From CAZZKE01 sp964655005 (GTDB taxonomy: Bacteria; Pseudomonadota; Alphaproteobacteria; Rhodospirillales; JABHCV01): a DNA stretch of 20,850 nt. Under the pieces are notes generated by a model that was not told the DNA's origin, searched no databases, and saw nothing but the letters and a program-made list of their open reading frames with translations. Position 1 is the first letter of the stretch, and the number at the start of each line of letters is the position of its first letter. Location: assembly GCA_964655005.1 (NCBI GenBank), contig CAZZKE010000055.1, forward strand, positions 1 through 20,850, read 5' to 3'. The position numbers and the translations under genes are program-made. Shown here in pieces: positions 6,318 through 14,462 of this stretch.

Positions 6318-7907
6318 ATGGGTCATTCTTTCTGCAACTTGGTATTAGCCATGACAATGAAACAAAAACCAGTGGTGCTCTGCATCCTCGACGGTTGGGG
6401 CGAACGGGTCGAGGCCGACAACAACGCCATTGCGCTCGGAAACACCCCGAACTGGGACCGCTACCTGGCGAGTGGGCGGTCGGCTCATTTGGGCGCCTCG
6501 GCGCTTGCTGTCGGCCTGCCGGCAGGGCAAATGGGCAATTCCGAAGTGGGCCACACCAACATCGGCGCCGGTCGGGTTGTCATGCAGGACCTGCCGCGCA
6601 TCGATGCCGCAATTGCGGATGGATCGATAGCCAAAAATCCGGCCCTTCTTTACCTTATCGACAGGCTGGAAACCAGCGGCGGAACCTGCCATCTGGCCGG
6701 CCTGCTATCCCCCGGCGGGGTGCATTCGCATATCGAACACATAATCGCGCTGGCGGAAATCCTCGCCCGCAACCGGATTTCGGTGGCCATACATGCCTTC
6801 CTTGACGGTCGCGATACGCCACCGAAAGGCGGATCCGGTTATATGGCCGATCTGCTGCGCCGAATCGAAGGCTTGCCGGGTGTTGGCGTCGCCACCATTT
6901 GCGGGCGCTATTACGCCATGGACCGGGACAACCGCTGGGACCGGGTCGAACAGGCATATGACCTGCTGGTCGATGGGGCCGGGGGGCGGGCGGATTCGCC
7001 GCTTGCCGCCATCGCCGCCGGCTACGACGAAGGGCTGGGTGATGAGTTTATCCGGCCCTGCGCCATCGGCGATTATGACGGCATGAAGGACGGCGACGGC
7101 CTGCTGATGGCCAATTTCCGCGCCGACCGGGCACGCGAAATTCTGGCCGCCCTGGTCGATCCTGAATTCGACGGTTTCGAACACCGGCGCAGGGTCGAAT
7201 TTGCCGCCCGCCTGGGCATGGTCAGCTATTCCAATCATCTCGATGGCTTTTTCGCTATCCTGTTCCCGTCCGATGAATTGAAAAATGTTCTGGGCCAGGT
7301 CGTCTCGGATGCCGGCCTGGGCCAGCTACGGATCGCCGAAACCGAAAAATACGCCCATGTCACGTTCTTCTTTAACGGCGGTCGGGAACGGGAATTTCCC
7401 GGCGAGGAACGCATCATGGTGCCGTCGCCCAGGGTCGCGACCTATGATTTACAACCCGAAATGTCTGCGGTCCAGGTCACCGACAAGCTGGTACAGGCGA
7501 TATTGGAAGATCGCTTCGATCTGATCGTCGTCAATTACGCCAATGGTGACATGGTCGGTCATACCGGCAACCTGGAGGCCGCGATCAAGGCCGCCGAGAC
7601 CATTGATCGCTGCCTCGGACGACTGGAGAAGGCGATTATCGAGTCGGGTGGCGTCCTGTTAATCACCGCCGATCACGGTAATTGCGAACAGATGCTGGAT
7701 GGTTCGGCCGATCCTGCCCAGCCCCATACGGCCCATACCACCAATACCGTGCCCCTGGTCATGGTCAACGGGCCGGGCCGGGTGACGGGCCTGGCCGACG
7801 GCCTGCTGGCCGATCTGGCTCCGACCCTGCTGTCCCTGCTGCAATTGCCGCAGCCGCCTGAAATGACCGGGCGCAACCTGATTGAATCCGGCGGGCGGGG
7901 CCAGTAA
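6318..7907 (+). CDS. gpmI: 2,3-bisphosphoglycerate-independent phosphoglycerate mutase
   Basis: Interconverts 3- and 2-phosphoglycerate in glycolysis and gluconeogenesis with Mn2+. It belongs to the alkaline-phosphatase superfamily. Visible features are the metal-binding VLCILDGWGER (Asp25), the phosphoserine nucleophile in GNSEVGHTNIGAG (Ser75), the LDGRDTPP and CGRYYAMDRDNRWDR substrate loops, and metal ligands in TADHGNCEQM (Asp452, His453) and HTAHTTNTVP. I chose the ATG at 6318 because GGGAGA (6306-6311) lies 6 nt upstream. This gives 529 residues with a leader MGHSFCNLVLA not usual in the family. ATGs at 6351 and 6357 would give the more typical MKQKPVVLCILDGWG but have no ribosome binding site. 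A gpmI-envC-deacetylase order also exists in E. coli (gpmM-envC-yibQ). Confidence 0.95.
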   Translation: MGHSFCNLVLAMTMKQKPVVLCILDGWGERVEADNNAIALGNTPNWDRYLASGRSAHLGASALAVGLPAGQMGNSEVGHTNIGAGRVVMQDLPRIDAAIADGSIAKNPALLYLIDRLETSGGTCHLAGLLSPGGVHSHIEHIIALAEILARNRISVAIHAFLDGRDTPPKGGSGYMADLLRRIEGLPGVGVATICGRYYAMDRDNRWDRVEQAYDLLVDGAGGRADSPLAAIAAGYDEGLGDEFIRPCAIGDYDGMKDGDGLLMANFRADRAREILAALVDPEFDGFEHRRRVEFAARLGMVSYSNHLDGFFAILFPSDELKNVLGQVVSDAGLGQLRIAETEKYAHVTFFFNGGREREFPGEERIMVPSPRVATYDLQPEMSAVQVTDKLVQAILEDRFDLIVVNYANGDMVGHTGNLEAAIKAAETIDRCLGRLEKAIIESGGVLLITADHGNCEQMLDGSADPAQPHTAHTTNTVPLVMVNGPGRVTGLADGLLADLAPTLLSLLQLPQPPEMTGRNLIESGGRGQ

Positions 7908-7909
7908 AG

Positions 7910-9067
7910 GTGAAAGCGGCGTTCTTCATATTCGTATTGGCCCTGACCTGGCCGGCGCTGGCGCAAACCTCCGGCGCCGACCTGCAACGTATCGAGAACG
8001 AATTGAATCAGGGCCGGGCGCAGCGCGACGCATTGAAAAAGCAGTCAGGCAAATATGGCCGCGAACTGAAAAGCCTGAAATCCGACATGATCAAGGCGGC
8101 CAGAACCATCCAGAATTACGAAGCCGACGCTATCGCGCTGGAAGATCGCCTGGCCGAACTGAGCCGGGCCGAAGCGAAGAAAAACGCCAGCCTGCAAGCC
8201 GGTAGAGGCCAGTTTATCCGGGTGCTGATGGCCCTGCAACGGATGGCCGGCAACCCGCCGGAAGCCATGATCGCCTTCCCGCAAAGTCCGGCCGACACTA
8301 TTCGCAGCGCGATCCTGTTGCGCACGGTGGCGCCCGAGGTCGAACGTCGCGCCGCCCGCTTGCGGGCCGGCCTGGCCGCCGTCGCCAAAGCTCGCGCCAG
8401 GACCGCAGGGAAGCGCCTGGAACTCGCCTCGGCGGTCAGCGGATTGGCGGAAAACCGCCGCCATATGGAAAGTTTGATGGCGGAGAAAACCCGCCTCAAA
8501 CGTAACGCCGATGAAGGTTCCCGCAAGGCCGAACGACGCGTTCGCGATCTGGTCGGCAAGGTCAAGAATTTACGCGACCTGCTGGCCCGCCTGGACGCCG
8601 ACAGCGCCAAGCGGGCCGGCAAGGATAAAGCAGGGGCCGTCGTCAAAAATACCGGTTCGATAGGGAAAGCCCGTGGTAAACTGCCGTTTCCGGTGGTCGG
8701 CCGGCTGGTCGGCCGCTACGGCCAGATGACGGAAACCGGGCTGACCCGCAAGGGCATCACCATAGAAACGCGCCCCGGCGCACAGGTCGTGGCCCCCTAC
8801 GGCGGTCGGGTTATGTTCGCCGGCGCTTTCAAGGGCTACGGGCAGCTCTTGATCATCGAACACGGCGAGGGATATCATAGCCTGCTGGCCGGATTGGCCC
8901 GCATCGATAGCGTTATCGGGCAACAAATTCTTTCCGGGGAACCGGCGGGTGTCATGGGGGGCGGTAAGAACGAAGCCCCTATTTTGTATGTGGAACTGCG
9001 GCGTAACGGCCATCCGATCAATCCATTGCCATGGTTGGCGGCGCGAAAAAGTAAGGTAAACGGATGA
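7910..9067 (+). CDS. envC: EnvC-type murein hydrolase activator (degenerate M23 domain)
   Basis: Predicted periplasmic protein that activates cell-wall amidases at the division site. The product starts at GTG 7910, two bases after the gpmI stop, with a signal peptide MKAAFFIFVLALTWPALA. A long coiled-coil-like region rich in Lys, Arg, Ala and Glu follows (about 22-230), then a LytM/M23 domain (about 258-375). The zinc ligands of active M23 enzymes are absent. The HxxxD position reads RKGIT (280-284), and the HxH position reads I-L-Y (358-360) before VELRRNGHPINPLPWL. A catalytically dead LytM domain is the hallmark of EnvC activators. The stop overlaps the ctpA start (ATGA). Total length is 385 residues. 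Confidence 0.88.
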   Translation: MKAAFFIFVLALTWPALAQTSGADLQRIENELNQGRAQRDALKKQSGKYGRELKSLKSDMIKAARTIQNYEADAIALEDRLAELSRAEAKKNASLQAGRGQFIRVLMALQRMAGNPPEAMIAFPQSPADTIRSAILLRTVAPEVERRAARLRAGLAAVAKARARTAGKRLELASAVSGLAENRRHMESLMAEKTRLKRNADEGSRKAERRVRDLVGKVKNLRDLLARLDADSAKRAGKDKAGAVVKNTGSIGKARGKLPFPVVGRLVGRYGQMTETGLTRKGITIETRPGAQVVAPYGGRVMFAGAFKGYGQLLIIEHGEGYHSLLAGLARIDSVIGQQILSGEPAGVMGGGKNEAPILYVELRRNGHPINPLPWLAARKSKVNG

Positions 9068-10386
9068 AAAAAAGATTGTTACTGGCGGCCCTCGGGATGA
9101 GCTTTCTGATGTTTTCGCAGCCATTGAAGGCCGAGGAACACCCTAAAAATACAGCCGAAACCTATCGTCTGCTGAATCTGTTCGGCGATGTTTTCGAACG
9201 GGTGCGGGCCGATTATGTGGAAAAACTGTCCGACGAGAAATTGATCGAATCCGCCATTGCCGGCATGTTGTCGTCACTCGATCCTCATTCCAGTTATCTG
9301 AACGCCAAGAATTATGCCGATATGCAGGTCCAGACCCGCGGCCGGTTCGGCGGCCTGGGCATCGAGGTAACCATGAAAAACGGCCTGGTGAAGGTGGTCT
9401 CGCCGATTGACGATACGCCCGCCTTTCGCGCCGGTATGAAGCCCGGCGACCTGATTTCAGAGCTCGATGGCGAAGCCGTCATGGGGCTGACGCTGGCCGA
9501 GGCCGTCGACAGGATGCGCGGCAAGGTCGGCACCGACATCAAGTTGATGGTGCTGCGCGAAGGCGTCGATCCGTTCGAAGTGACAATTACCCGCGCCATT
9601 ATCAAGATACGCTCGGTGCGTTCCAGGCTGGAAGGGAAAGTCGGCTATTTGCGGATTACTTCGTTCAGCGCCCTGGCCCATGTGGGCGTACGCAAGGCGA
9701 TTGCCGATTTCCGCACCGAAATAGGCAACGACCTGCAAGGCGTGGTGCTGGATTTGCGCAACAATCCCGGCGGACTGCTCGATCAGGCGGTTTCCGTTTC
9801 CGATGATTTTCTGGAACGGGGCGAAATTGTTTCGACCCGCTCACGCAAGGCCGAAGATACCCAGCGCTATAACGCCCGCCCCGGCGATCTGACCAACGGT
9901 TTGCCGATCGTGGTGCTGATAAACGGGGGCTCGGCCTCGGCCTCGGAAATCGTCGCCGGCGCCCTGCAAGATCACAAGCGGGCGATTATCATGGGCGTCA
10001 AATCGTTCGGCAAGGGCTCGGTGCAGACGATTATTCCGTTGTCCGGGCAAGGCGCCATGCGCCTGACCACGGCGCGCTATTATACGCCATCGGGCAATTC
10101 GATTCAGGGTGTCGGAATCGTTCCCGATATCGAAGTCGGCCTGGCTAAAATAGAGGAAATCAAACAGCCCAAAGGCCGTAGCGAAGCCGACTTGCGCGGC
10201 GCCCTGGACAATGGACTGGACGACGGCAAGAAAAAGATCGACGACAAGGCCGCCGCGAAGAAAAGCGATGGCAAGGGCAAAGACAAAGCCGGGGTGGCGG
10301 CGTCGAATGGCGATTACCAATTGAACCGGGCGCTTGATCTGATCCGTGGCGTCGCCATGTTCTCTGAAAGGGTGGCCGGTAATTAG
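9064..10386 (+). CDS. ctpA: Carboxyl-terminal processing protease, S41 family (CtpA)
   Basis: Periplasmic serine protease with a Ser-Lys catalytic mechanism, likely acting on envelope or cell-wall enzymes. The 440-residue protein has a signal peptide (about 1-23, ending PLKA), an N-terminal helical region, a PDZ domain (about 95-180; GLGIEV, PAFRAGMKPGDLI) and the S41 protease core. The serine motif GGSASASE covers about 288-295, and the lysine motif is SFGKGSVQ (Lys317). From about residue 365 the chain becomes a charged Lys/Asp/Ala-rich linker, then a short helical tail ending FSERVAGN. It overlaps envC by 4 bp. This envC-ctpA pairing is common in alphaproteobacteria and suggests joint function in peptidoglycan remodelling. 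Confidence 0.93.
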   Translation: MKKRLLLAALGMSFLMFSQPLKAEEHPKNTAETYRLLNLFGDVFERVRADYVEKLSDEKLIESAIAGMLSSLDPHSSYLNAKNYADMQVQTRGRFGGLGIEVTMKNGLVKVVSPIDDTPAFRAGMKPGDLISELDGEAVMGLTLAEAVDRMRGKVGTDIKLMVLREGVDPFEVTITRAIIKIRSVRSRLEGKVGYLRITSFSALAHVGVRKAIADFRTEIGNDLQGVVLDLRNNPGGLLDQAVSVSDDFLERGEIVSTRSRKAEDTQRYNARPGDLTNGLPIVVLINGGSASASEIVAGALQDHKRAIIMGVKSFGKGSVQTIIPLSGQGAMRLTTARYYTPSGNSIQGVGIVPDIEVGLAKIEEIKQPKGRSEADLRGALDNGLDDGKKKIDDKAAAKKSDGKGKDKAGVAASNGDYQLNRALDLIRGVAMFSERVAGN

Positions 10387-10413
10387 CAATATGGCGACCA
10401 TACGGGTGCCGAT

Positions 10414-11814
10414 GTGAAACTACCCTTCAAACTGCCGTCGTTCAAACTGCCGTCATTCGGCAAGAACAGCAAAAAGGCCGTCGAGGACGGTTCCGACAGT
10501 TCATCCGTTGATGACGAGCAGGATATCGATAGCGGCAAACCGGAGGCGCCCGAACCCACGGAAGAAAGCGGCGAGACCGCGCCTTCGGGGACTGAAGAAG
10601 CGGGCGATGACCCATCGGCGTTGGCGGCGCTGGAAGCAACCAGGGTCGATGATTCCGGCGACGACGATGATGACGACAAGGATAATAAAAAATCCGTTAT
10701 CGGCAAATTGCTGGGTGACAAGAAGCGATTGACTATCCTGCTTTCCGCCATCGTGGGCGGCGTGTTGGTGGTCGCCGGTCTGGTCTGGTTCCTGTTTTCC
10801 GGCGATTCGGAAAGCGCCGGTGACCGCAATGATGATTCCGGCGTGCCGCGCTTTGAAATGGCCATCGCACCGAAGGACCGAAAAGTCGAAGCGGGATCTT
10901 TGAACGCTATTTCGGCAAACGAGAAAGGACCGGGGACCGGTATCGTTACGCCCGCATCTACGGTGATGGCTTATGCCAGCATCGCCCCGCCACGGGTAAC
11001 CGACGGGCCGCTGCCGGAACCGCAAGGCGACGACCTGATCGAACAAACCAAACAGGGGGCCTTGCCGAAAATTGCCGAGGATGGCCGGACGGCGTTAAAG
11101 GTCTACGCCAAGTCTTTCGACAACAAGGATGCCCGCCCGAAGGTCGTCATTATCGTCACCGGCCTGGGTTTGAGCGAGGCGGCGACCGATGCCGCCATCT
11201 CGCTGCTGCCGGGCGGCGTCACCCTGGCCTTCGACCCCTATGCCCAGGATTTGCAGGGGTGGGCCGACAAGGCCCGCCGGGCGGGTCACGAAATTCTTGT
11301 TATGGCGCCACTGGAGCCCGAAACGTTTCCCGCCGATGATCCGGGACCGCAAGGATTGATGACCTTTAATTCACCGACTGAAAATCTGCTGCGGCTGGAA
11401 TTTATCCTTAGCCGGATGCGTGGTTATGTCGGTGTTTTGTCGGTCATGGGCTCGAAATTCAATAAGGATGAAAGCCGCCTGGAGACCTTTTTGAAAAACC
11501 TGAAAGACCGGGGGTTGTTGTTTGTCGATGGCAGCGCCGACCAGAAATCGCTGGCCCCGGCGCTGGCCGAAAAAATGAAACTGCCCAAGGCATTCGTCGA
11601 TCTGGTGCTCGACACGACACCGACGAAAGAAGCCATCGACGCTAAATTGGCGGAACTCGAAGGTATCGTTCAGGCCAACGCGGTCGCCATCGCCCTGAGC
11701 GACGCCTATCCGGTTTCCATCGAACGCATCGCCGCCTGGGCCGCCGGATTACCGGAAAAGAATATGGTCCTGGCCCCGGTATCGGTCGTCGCCGACAAGC
11801 AGTTCCTGCAATGA
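10414..11814 (+). CDS. Divergent polysaccharide deacetylase family protein (YibQ-like), membrane anchored
   Basis: The start is GTG at 10414; an ATG two bases earlier is in another frame and stops at once. Residues 1-15 contain repeated K-L-P-(S)F units encoded by a 15-bp tandem repeat (10426-10455). A disordered acidic region follows (about 22-92, many Asp, Glu, Ser), then one transmembrane helix (about 106-129), so the main domain should be periplasmic. Residues from about 240 to 460 form the divergent deacetylase domain: PKVVIIVTGLGLSEAATDAAI, GVTLAFDPYAQDL, HEILVMAPLEPE, GVLSVMGSKF, FVDGSA and IALSDAYPVSIERI. Enzymatic activity is unproven for this family. Its place next to envC and ctpA matches E. 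coli envC-yibQ. The stop overlaps rppH by 4 bp. Confidence 0.85.
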   Translation: MKLPFKLPSFKLPSFGKNSKKAVEDGSDSSSVDDEQDIDSGKPEAPEPTEESGETAPSGTEEAGDDPSALAALEATRVDDSGDDDDDDKDNKKSVIGKLLGDKKRLTILLSAIVGGVLVVAGLVWFLFSGDSESAGDRNDDSGVPRFEMAIAPKDRKVEAGSLNAISANEKGPGTGIVTPASTVMAYASIAPPRVTDGPLPEPQGDDLIEQTKQGALPKIAEDGRTALKVYAKSFDNKDARPKVVIIVTGLGLSEAATDAAISLLPGGVTLAFDPYAQDLQGWADKARRAGHEILVMAPLEPETFPADDPGPQGLMTFNSPTENLLRLEFILSRMRGYVGVLSVMGSKFNKDESRLETFLKNLKDRGLLFVDGSADQKSLAPALAEKMKLPKAFVDLVLDTTPTKEAIDAKLAELEGIVQANAVAIALSDAYPVSIERIAAWAAGLPEKNMVLAPVSVVADKQFLQ

Positions 11815-12299
11815 CCATAAAGAAGGAAAATCTTCCGTACCGGCCCTGTGTCGGCATTATGCTGATCAATGCCCGTGGACTGGTCTTCGTCGCCAGGCGA
11901 ATAGACGTTTCACAAGAAGCATGGCAAATGCCGCAGGGCGGTATCGACAAGGGTGAACTTCCCCGGCAGGCGGCGTTGCGTGAATTGAAAGAGGAAACTG
12001 CGGTCGAAAATGCCGAGATTATCGCCGAAAGCGGCCATTGGCGGAGCTACGACCTGCCCGATGACCTGATTGGCAGGGCCTGGGGCGGCAAGTATCGTGG
12101 CCAGACCCAGAAATGGTTCGCCGTCAGATTTCTGGGTGACGATGACGAGATTAATATCGACGCCGGGAAACACACCGAATTTTCCGCCTGGAAGTGGGCC
12201 CCCGTCGATGACCTGGTGGGCCTGATTGTGCCCTTCAAGGCGCAGCTTTATATGGATGTGGTCGCCGAATTCAGGCATCTTGCGATTTTTGAAACCTGA
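11811..12299 (+). CDS. rppH: RNA pyrophosphohydrolase, Nudix family
   Basis: Removes pyrophosphate from 5'-triphosphate RNA ends, starting RNase E-dependent mRNA decay; related proteins also hydrolyse dinucleoside polyphosphates. The 162-residue product opens with YRPCVGIMLINARGLVFVARR, typical of RppH. WQMPQGGID leads into the Nudix box GGIDKGELPRQAALRELKEETAV (43-65), with the metal-binding glutamates of REL-EE present. The usual glycine in the EExGU segment is Ala64. The later segments GQTQKWFAVRF and EFSAWKW also match the family. The start overlaps the preceding gene's stop (ATGA), so translation is coupled to the envelope genes. Confidence 0.93.
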   Translation: MTIKKENLPYRPCVGIMLINARGLVFVARRIDVSQEAWQMPQGGIDKGELPRQAALRELKEETAVENAEIIAESGHWRSYDLPDDLIGRAWGGKYRGQTQKWFAVRFLGDDDEINIDAGKHTEFSAWKWAPVDDLVGLIVPFKAQLYMDVVAEFRHLAIFET

Positions 12300-12321
12300 T
12301 TCTGACGGACACTGAATTTCC

Positions 12322-13302
12322 ATGATGTACCTGATGATCGCCGCCGGGTTCGTGTTTCTGCTGGGCGGCGCCGATGTCTTCGTCCGCGGCGCCGTGGCGA
12401 TAGCCGCCAAGCTGAATGTTTCTCCCCTGGTGATCGGACTGACGGTGGTCGCCTTCGGCACTTCGGCGCCGGAACTGCTGGTCAGCCTGGACGCGGCGCT
12501 GGCCGGGGCCGGCAACATGGCGCTGGGTAACGTCGTCGGCTCCAACATCGCCAATTTATTATTGATTATCGGGGCCGCCGCCCTGGTCAAACCAATTTTG
12601 GTCAAGCCGTTCGCCCTGCTGCGCGATTCGGTGATGCTGGTCGGCGGCAGCCTGCTGTTCGCGTGGTTTTGCTGGCGCGGCGAAATCGGGGCCTGGCAGG
12701 GGGCGGTGCTGTTGGCCGCGCTGTTTGTTTTTCTGGGCGGTTCGTACCGGCGCGAATCCGGTGGCGGCGATCCCGAGGCGGCCGATCTGCATATTCAGGA
12801 AATAGAAGAATACAAAGGGCTGCGCGGGTCTTCATGGGCGCTGTGGATGACCATGCTGGCGGGGTTGGCGGGACTTGTCTTCGGGGCCGACCTGCTGGTC
12901 GATGGCGGGGTCGCGGTGGCCCGTAAATTTGGCGTCGCCGAGGAGGTTATCGGCCTGACGGTACTGGCCATCGGCACCTCCTTGCCGGAACTGGCGGCTT
13001 CCGTGGTCGCCGCGCTGCGCGGCCATTCCGATGTCGCCGTCGGCAATGTGGTCGGTTCCAACATGTTCAATGTGCTTGCCGTGGTCGGCATAGTTTCCAT
13101 GGTCACACCGCTGAAAGCGCCGGCCCAGATACTGGAATTCGACTTGTGGGTGATGCTGGCCGTGACCATAATCATGATCCCCTATCTGCTTGGCAAGTTA
13201 CGCCTGGGCAGGGGCGCTTCGGTTTTGTTTTTAACCGCCTATGGGGCCTATATCACGCTCCAGGCTTACGGTGTCGATGGTGCGCTGGCGTTGATTGAAT
13301 GA
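12322..13302 (+). CDS. Na+/Ca2+ exchanger family (CaCA) membrane transporter, YrbG-like
   Basis: Predicted inner-membrane cation exchanger of the calcium/cation antiporter superfamily. The 326-residue protein is strongly hydrophobic with about ten helices in two homologous halves. Each half carries the alpha-repeat: GTSAPELLVS with GNVVGSNIANLLLIIG (about 46-84), and GTSLPELAASV with GNVVGSNMFNVLAVVG (about 218-256). The ion-coordinating glutamates are Glu51 and Glu223. A polar loop (about 142-170) separates the halves. Length and layout match bacterial YrbG-like exchangers; the ion transported cannot be read from sequence. It begins 22 bp after rppH with no clear ribosome binding site, and overlaps the next gene by 4 bp. 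Confidence 0.92.
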   Translation: MMYLMIAAGFVFLLGGADVFVRGAVAIAAKLNVSPLVIGLTVVAFGTSAPELLVSLDAALAGAGNMALGNVVGSNIANLLLIIGAAALVKPILVKPFALLRDSVMLVGGSLLFAWFCWRGEIGAWQGAVLLAALFVFLGGSYRRESGGGDPEAADLHIQEIEEYKGLRGSSWALWMTMLAGLAGLVFGADLLVDGGVAVARKFGVAEEVIGLTVLAIGTSLPELAASVVAALRGHSDVAVGNVVGSNMFNVLAVVGIVSMVTPLKAPAQILEFDLWVMLAVTIIMIPYLLGKLRLGRGASVLFLTAYGAYITLQAYGVDGALALIE

Positions 13303-13727
13303 TGGAAGAACGGCGCGATAAAGTCCTTATCATCGATGCGGCGGGGGTCGGTGGCGGCGATTTCACCGCCGCCGGGTGGCTCGTGGCCGATCCGGCCAGG
13401 GACGACCCGGAAGCGCTGTTGGCGGAATTTAAAGCCGGGACCGGCGCCGCTGAAAGCGGCAACGTCATCTATCTGTATGACGGTCGCGCCGGGGCCGGGA
13501 TTAGGGCAAAAGCCGATATCCGGGCCAGGGCGCTATCGTTGGCTCCGGGAATACGGGTCAACGCCGTCTGTCTTCAAAACGGCATGACGGATATCGAACA
13601 GTGGTCGTCGCATTCTTTAGGGTTTATGGTACGGACAGAGGAGATAGTTGCCGCCGTTCGGTTTATTCTTGATACTGCGCCGATAACCGGACAAATGATT
13701 TCGCTGGACGGCCTGGCAGGCCGATGA
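13299..13727 (+). CDS. Truncated short-chain dehydrogenase-like protein, probably non-catalytic
   Basis: The 142-residue product resembles only the C-terminal part of an SDR oxidoreductase. ALSLAPGIRVNAVCLQNGMTD (78-98) corresponds to the strand after the catalytic helix, and TEEIVAAVRFILDTAPITGQMISLDG (113-138) to the family's C terminus. The glycine-rich TGxxxGxG cofactor motif is absent. NVIYLYDGRAGAGIRAKADIRAR appears in place of the YxxxK catalytic region, so the pair is lost. The reading frame is intact and translationally coupled to the transporter (ATGA overlap), with folB 19 bp downstream. From memory, alphaproteobacteria often have a full-length SDR gene just before folB. This looks like a shrunken descendant: either decaying, or a retained small protein with another role. 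Confidence 0.65.
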   Translation: MMEERRDKVLIIDAAGVGGGDFTAAGWLVADPARDDPEALLAEFKAGTGAAESGNVIYLYDGRAGAGIRAKADIRARALSLAPGIRVNAVCLQNGMTDIEQWSSHSLGFMVRTEEIVAAVRFILDTAPITGQMISLDGLAGR

Positions 13728-13746
13728 ACCGGAAAATGAGGGCGCT

Positions 13747-14172
13747 ATGACGGCGGGAAAAATGGAATTGGTGCGACCGACGAATATTGCCGATGCGCGG
13801 GCCGCAATCCGCCATGTGTTCGTCCGCGATCTGGAACTGTCTTGCCTGATCGGCGTCTATCAACACGAAAAGGAAGCCCGGCAGCGGGTCCGCATCAATC
13901 TTGATCTGGCCGTCCGCGAGGGCGAACCGGATGGCCGTTTGCATGACGACCTGGCGAACGTGGTTTGTTATGAAGCCCTGAGTAACGGCGTTCGCGATCT
14001 GGTTGGACAGGGCCATATAAATCTGGTCGAAACCCTGGCCGAGGAAATTGCCGCCATGTGCCTGACCGATTCAAGGGTTCGTTCGGCCAGGGTCAGGGTG
14101 GAAAAGCTGGATGTATTCGAAGATACCGCCAGCGTCGGCGTTGAAATCGAAAGATTCAATCGGCGGATATAG
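13747..14172 (+). CDS. folB: Dihydroneopterin aldolase
   Basis: Converts 7,8-dihydroneopterin to 6-hydroxymethyl-7,8-dihydropterin and glycolaldehyde in folate synthesis. The 141-residue protein has a short N-terminal extension, then VFVRDLELSCLIGVYQHEKEARQRVRINLDLAV, which matches the FolB N-terminal half (GVYxxE with the conserved glutamate). VCYEALSNGVRDL, LVETLAEEIAAMCL and RVRVEKLDVFEDTASVGVEIER complete the fold, with the expected lysine in VEKL. The ATG at 13747 has GAGGG a few bases upstream. It ends the preceding gene run. No other folate gene is in the window. Confidence 0.92.
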   Translation: MTAGKMELVRPTNIADARAAIRHVFVRDLELSCLIGVYQHEKEARQRVRINLDLAVREGEPDGRLHDDLANVVCYEALSNGVRDLVGQGHINLVETLAEEIAAMCLTDSRVRSARVRVEKLDVFEDTASVGVEIERFNRRI

Positions 14173-14190
14173 CCGTGTATCGCATCACGG
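14173..14190 (+). terminator. Weak hairpin after folB
   Basis: CCGTG (14173-14177) pairs with CACGG (14186-14190) around an 8-nt loop, directly after the folB stop codon. It is followed by only ATTT, so it is a weak candidate for an intrinsic terminator. Confidence 0.25.
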
Positions 14191-14440
14191 ATTTCCCGCA
14201 AGTCATTGTAAAAAGGGCTTTAACCGTCCTGTAACATAACTAGTTGTGCACAGGCGGCGTTTTCCGGTCGTTTCGGTAATAAAACATTCATAAAAAATCG
14301 CCGAAAGGCGCTGTCTATTCTCTATATTAAAAATATTGTTTAATAACAATGCGTTAGAAAAGTGCACAATTTTTGTGCAAACCCTAGGAGTCAGCGGCTT
14401 TTGTGGGGTCAATGGTTTTTCGGTGGCTTTTTCAACAGCC

Positions 14441-14462
14441 TTATCCACAAGAATAGTGGATA
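14441..14462 (+). promoter_or_regulatory. DnaA-box match with inverted partner
   Basis: TTATCCACA (14441-14449) is an exact copy of the DnaA-binding consensus. TATCCAC (14442-14448) is repeated in inverse as GTGGATA (14456-14462), 7 nt away, making a second, imperfect box on the opposite strand and a perfect 7-bp inverted repeat. It may be a DnaA regulatory site or part of an origin-like region. The sequence alone cannot decide. Confidence 0.45.

Noticed and set aside
6093..6326. Minus-strand frame and possible insertion-sequence end around the gap
   Set aside because: The frame crosses the N block and both 55-bp copies. No transposase, terminal inverted repeat pair or target duplication is visible, and contig overlap explains the repeat better.
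14327..14343. Possible CtrA-binding site (TTAA, gap, TTAA)
   Set aside because: The two TTAA half-sites are 9 nt apart instead of the required 7, in a very AT-rich stretch where such matches are expected by chance.
14203..14448. Minus-strand open frame of 81 codons in the folB-uvrC gap
   Set aside because: It has no ribosome binding site, overlaps the DnaA-box and AT-rich structures, and has no recognisable family. A very small protein cannot be fully excluded.
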